A stretch of DNA of 6,600 nt from Lachnospiraceae bacterium (GTDB lineage Bacteria; Bacillota; Clostridia; Lachnospirales; Lachnospiraceae), in NCBI GenBank assembly GCA_003446735.1, contig DMCJ01000051.1, positions 1 to 6,600 on the forward strand. The letters run 5' to 3'. Both the position numbers and the translations under genes were made by a program. Shown here piece by piece: positions 5,850 through 6,600 of the stretch. Position 1 is the stretch's first letter, and every line of letters starts with the position of its first letter. The notes beneath the pieces were generated by a model that ran no database searches, was not told the origin of the DNA, and was given only the letters and a program-made list of their open reading frames with translations.

Positions 5850-6600
5850 ATGGCATCGAGTATAAGTATCATTATTGCCGTTGTAGCAGCGCTTGTCATC
5901 GCCGTACCCGTTACGCTTATGATAGCCAATGCATATCATAAGAATGTCAGTGAAAAGAAGGTCGGTAATGCGGAGCAGAAAGCCAGAGAGATCATTGATG
6001 AGGCTTTAAAGACCGCAGAAGAGAAAAAGCGTGAAGGGCTTCTTGAAGTAAAGGAAGAGTCTATCCGTACCAAAGCAGAACTTGACAAAGAGATCAAGGA
6101 AAGGCGTGCGGAAGCTCAGCGCTTTGAAAGACGTGTTCAGCAGAAAGAAGAAAATGTTGATAAGAAAGCTGATGCGATCGAGAAGAAGGAAGCAAACTTA
6201 GCTGCAAGGGAAGAAAAGCTGTCAAAGCAGAAGGCCGAGATAGAAAAGCTTAATGAGCAAAGAGTACAGGAACTGGAACGAATCTCCGGACTTACCTCCG
6301 AACAGGCAAAAGAATATTTACTGAGAATTGTTGAAGACGAAGTAAAGCATGAATCTGCTGTCATGATAAAAGAAATGGAGAGCAGAGCTAAGGAAGAGGC
6401 TGATAAAAAGGCCAAAGAATATGTGGTAGGCGCTATTCAGAGATGTGCCGCAGATCATGTATCGGAGACGACCGTATCGGTAGTCAATCTTCCCAGTGAT
6501 GAGATGAAAGGTCGCATCATCGGTCGTGAAGGCCGTAATATCAGGATGCTTGAGACGATGACGGGTATCGACCTTATCATTGATGATACACCGGAAGCTG
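5850..6600 (+). CDS. rny: Ribonuclease Y, N-terminal part (3' end outside window)
   Basis: RNase Y is a membrane-anchored endoribonuclease that starts bulk mRNA decay in many Firmicutes. The first 250 codons are visible without a break. Residues ~5-27 are a hydrophobic anchor (ISIIIAVVAALVIAV and following). Residues ~35-190 are a long charged coiled coil rich in Lys, Glu and Ala. It contains the conserved LERISGLTSEQAKEYLL segment at 142-158. The KH RNA-binding domain begins at ~208, with GRIIGREGRNIR at 221-232. Family members are about 520 residues, so roughly the second half, including the rest of KH and the catalytic HD domain, is beyond the window and its active site cannot be checked. 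The ATG at 5850 follows AAGGAGGT at 5831-5838 and gives the expected membrane-anchor N-terminus. It has its own promoter overlapping the end of recX. Confidence 0.96.
   Translation, partial: MASSISIIIAVVAALVIAVPVTLMIANAYHKNVSEKKVGNAEQKAREIIDEALKTAEEKKREGLLEVKEESIRTKAELDKEIKERRAEAQRFERRVQQKEENVDKKADAIEKKEANLAAREEKLSKQKAEIEKLNEQRVQELERISGLTSEQAKEYLLRIVEDEVKHESAVMIKEMESRAKEEADKKAKEYVVGAIQRCAADHVSETTVSVVNLPSDEMKGRIIGREGRNIRMLETMTGIDLIIDDTPEA

Noticed and set aside
1..6600. A defence system, mobile element or other accessory system
   Set aside because: Six of the seven genes are conserved housekeeping genes in a syntenic order, with no integrase, transposase, terminal repeats or composition break beyond the short coding repeat.

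Overview
The window looks like ordinary chromosomal core DNA from a Gram-positive anaerobe of the class Clostridia, most likely Lachnospiraceae. The inference rests on the gene order (rimO, pgsA, cinA, a lineage-type membrane protein, recA, recX, rny), a moderate GC content with free use of ATA and AGA/AGG codons, strong AAGGAGG-type ribosome binding sites, and Firmicute-type LexA boxes (CGAAC-N4-GTTCC) at recA. All genes are on the + strand. No RNA gene, insertion sequence, CRISPR array or phage gene was seen.

Region 1 (1-3862) is the end of a tightly packed operon. It holds the 3' end of rimO (ribosomal protein S12 methylthiotransferase), pgsA (phosphatidylglycerophosphate synthase, overlapping rimO by 17 nt), cinA (two-domain CinA / NMN deamidase, 2 nt after pgsA) and an unnamed gene (4 nt after cinA). 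The unnamed gene encodes a 525-residue membrane protein with an N-terminal zinc ribbon, a linker of near-identical 36-bp tandem repeats, one membrane helix, a very acidic Asp/Tyr tract and a C-terminal domain resembling DUF4163/DUF3298. A hairpin followed by a T-rich tract ends the operon.

Region 2 (3863-5754) is the DNA repair unit. An AT-rich spacer leads to a strong sigma-A-type promoter with two LexA-box-like sequences, one between -35 and -10 and one just downstream of the predicted start of transcription. recA (recombinase) and recX (RecA modulator, GTG start) follow, 17 nt apart, and are probably co-transcribed and SOS-induced.

Region 3 (5746-6600) begins with a consensus-like promoter whose -35 hexamer overlaps the recX stop codon. 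It leads into the first 250 codons of rny (ribonuclease Y: membrane anchor, coiled coil, start of the KH domain), which runs off the window. The rny ribosome binding site lies inside a small perfect inverted repeat.

No clearly new multi-gene system is visible. The least understood item is the zinc-ribbon membrane protein between cinA and recA. The most testable regulatory points are the double LexA operator at recA and the structured leader of rny.
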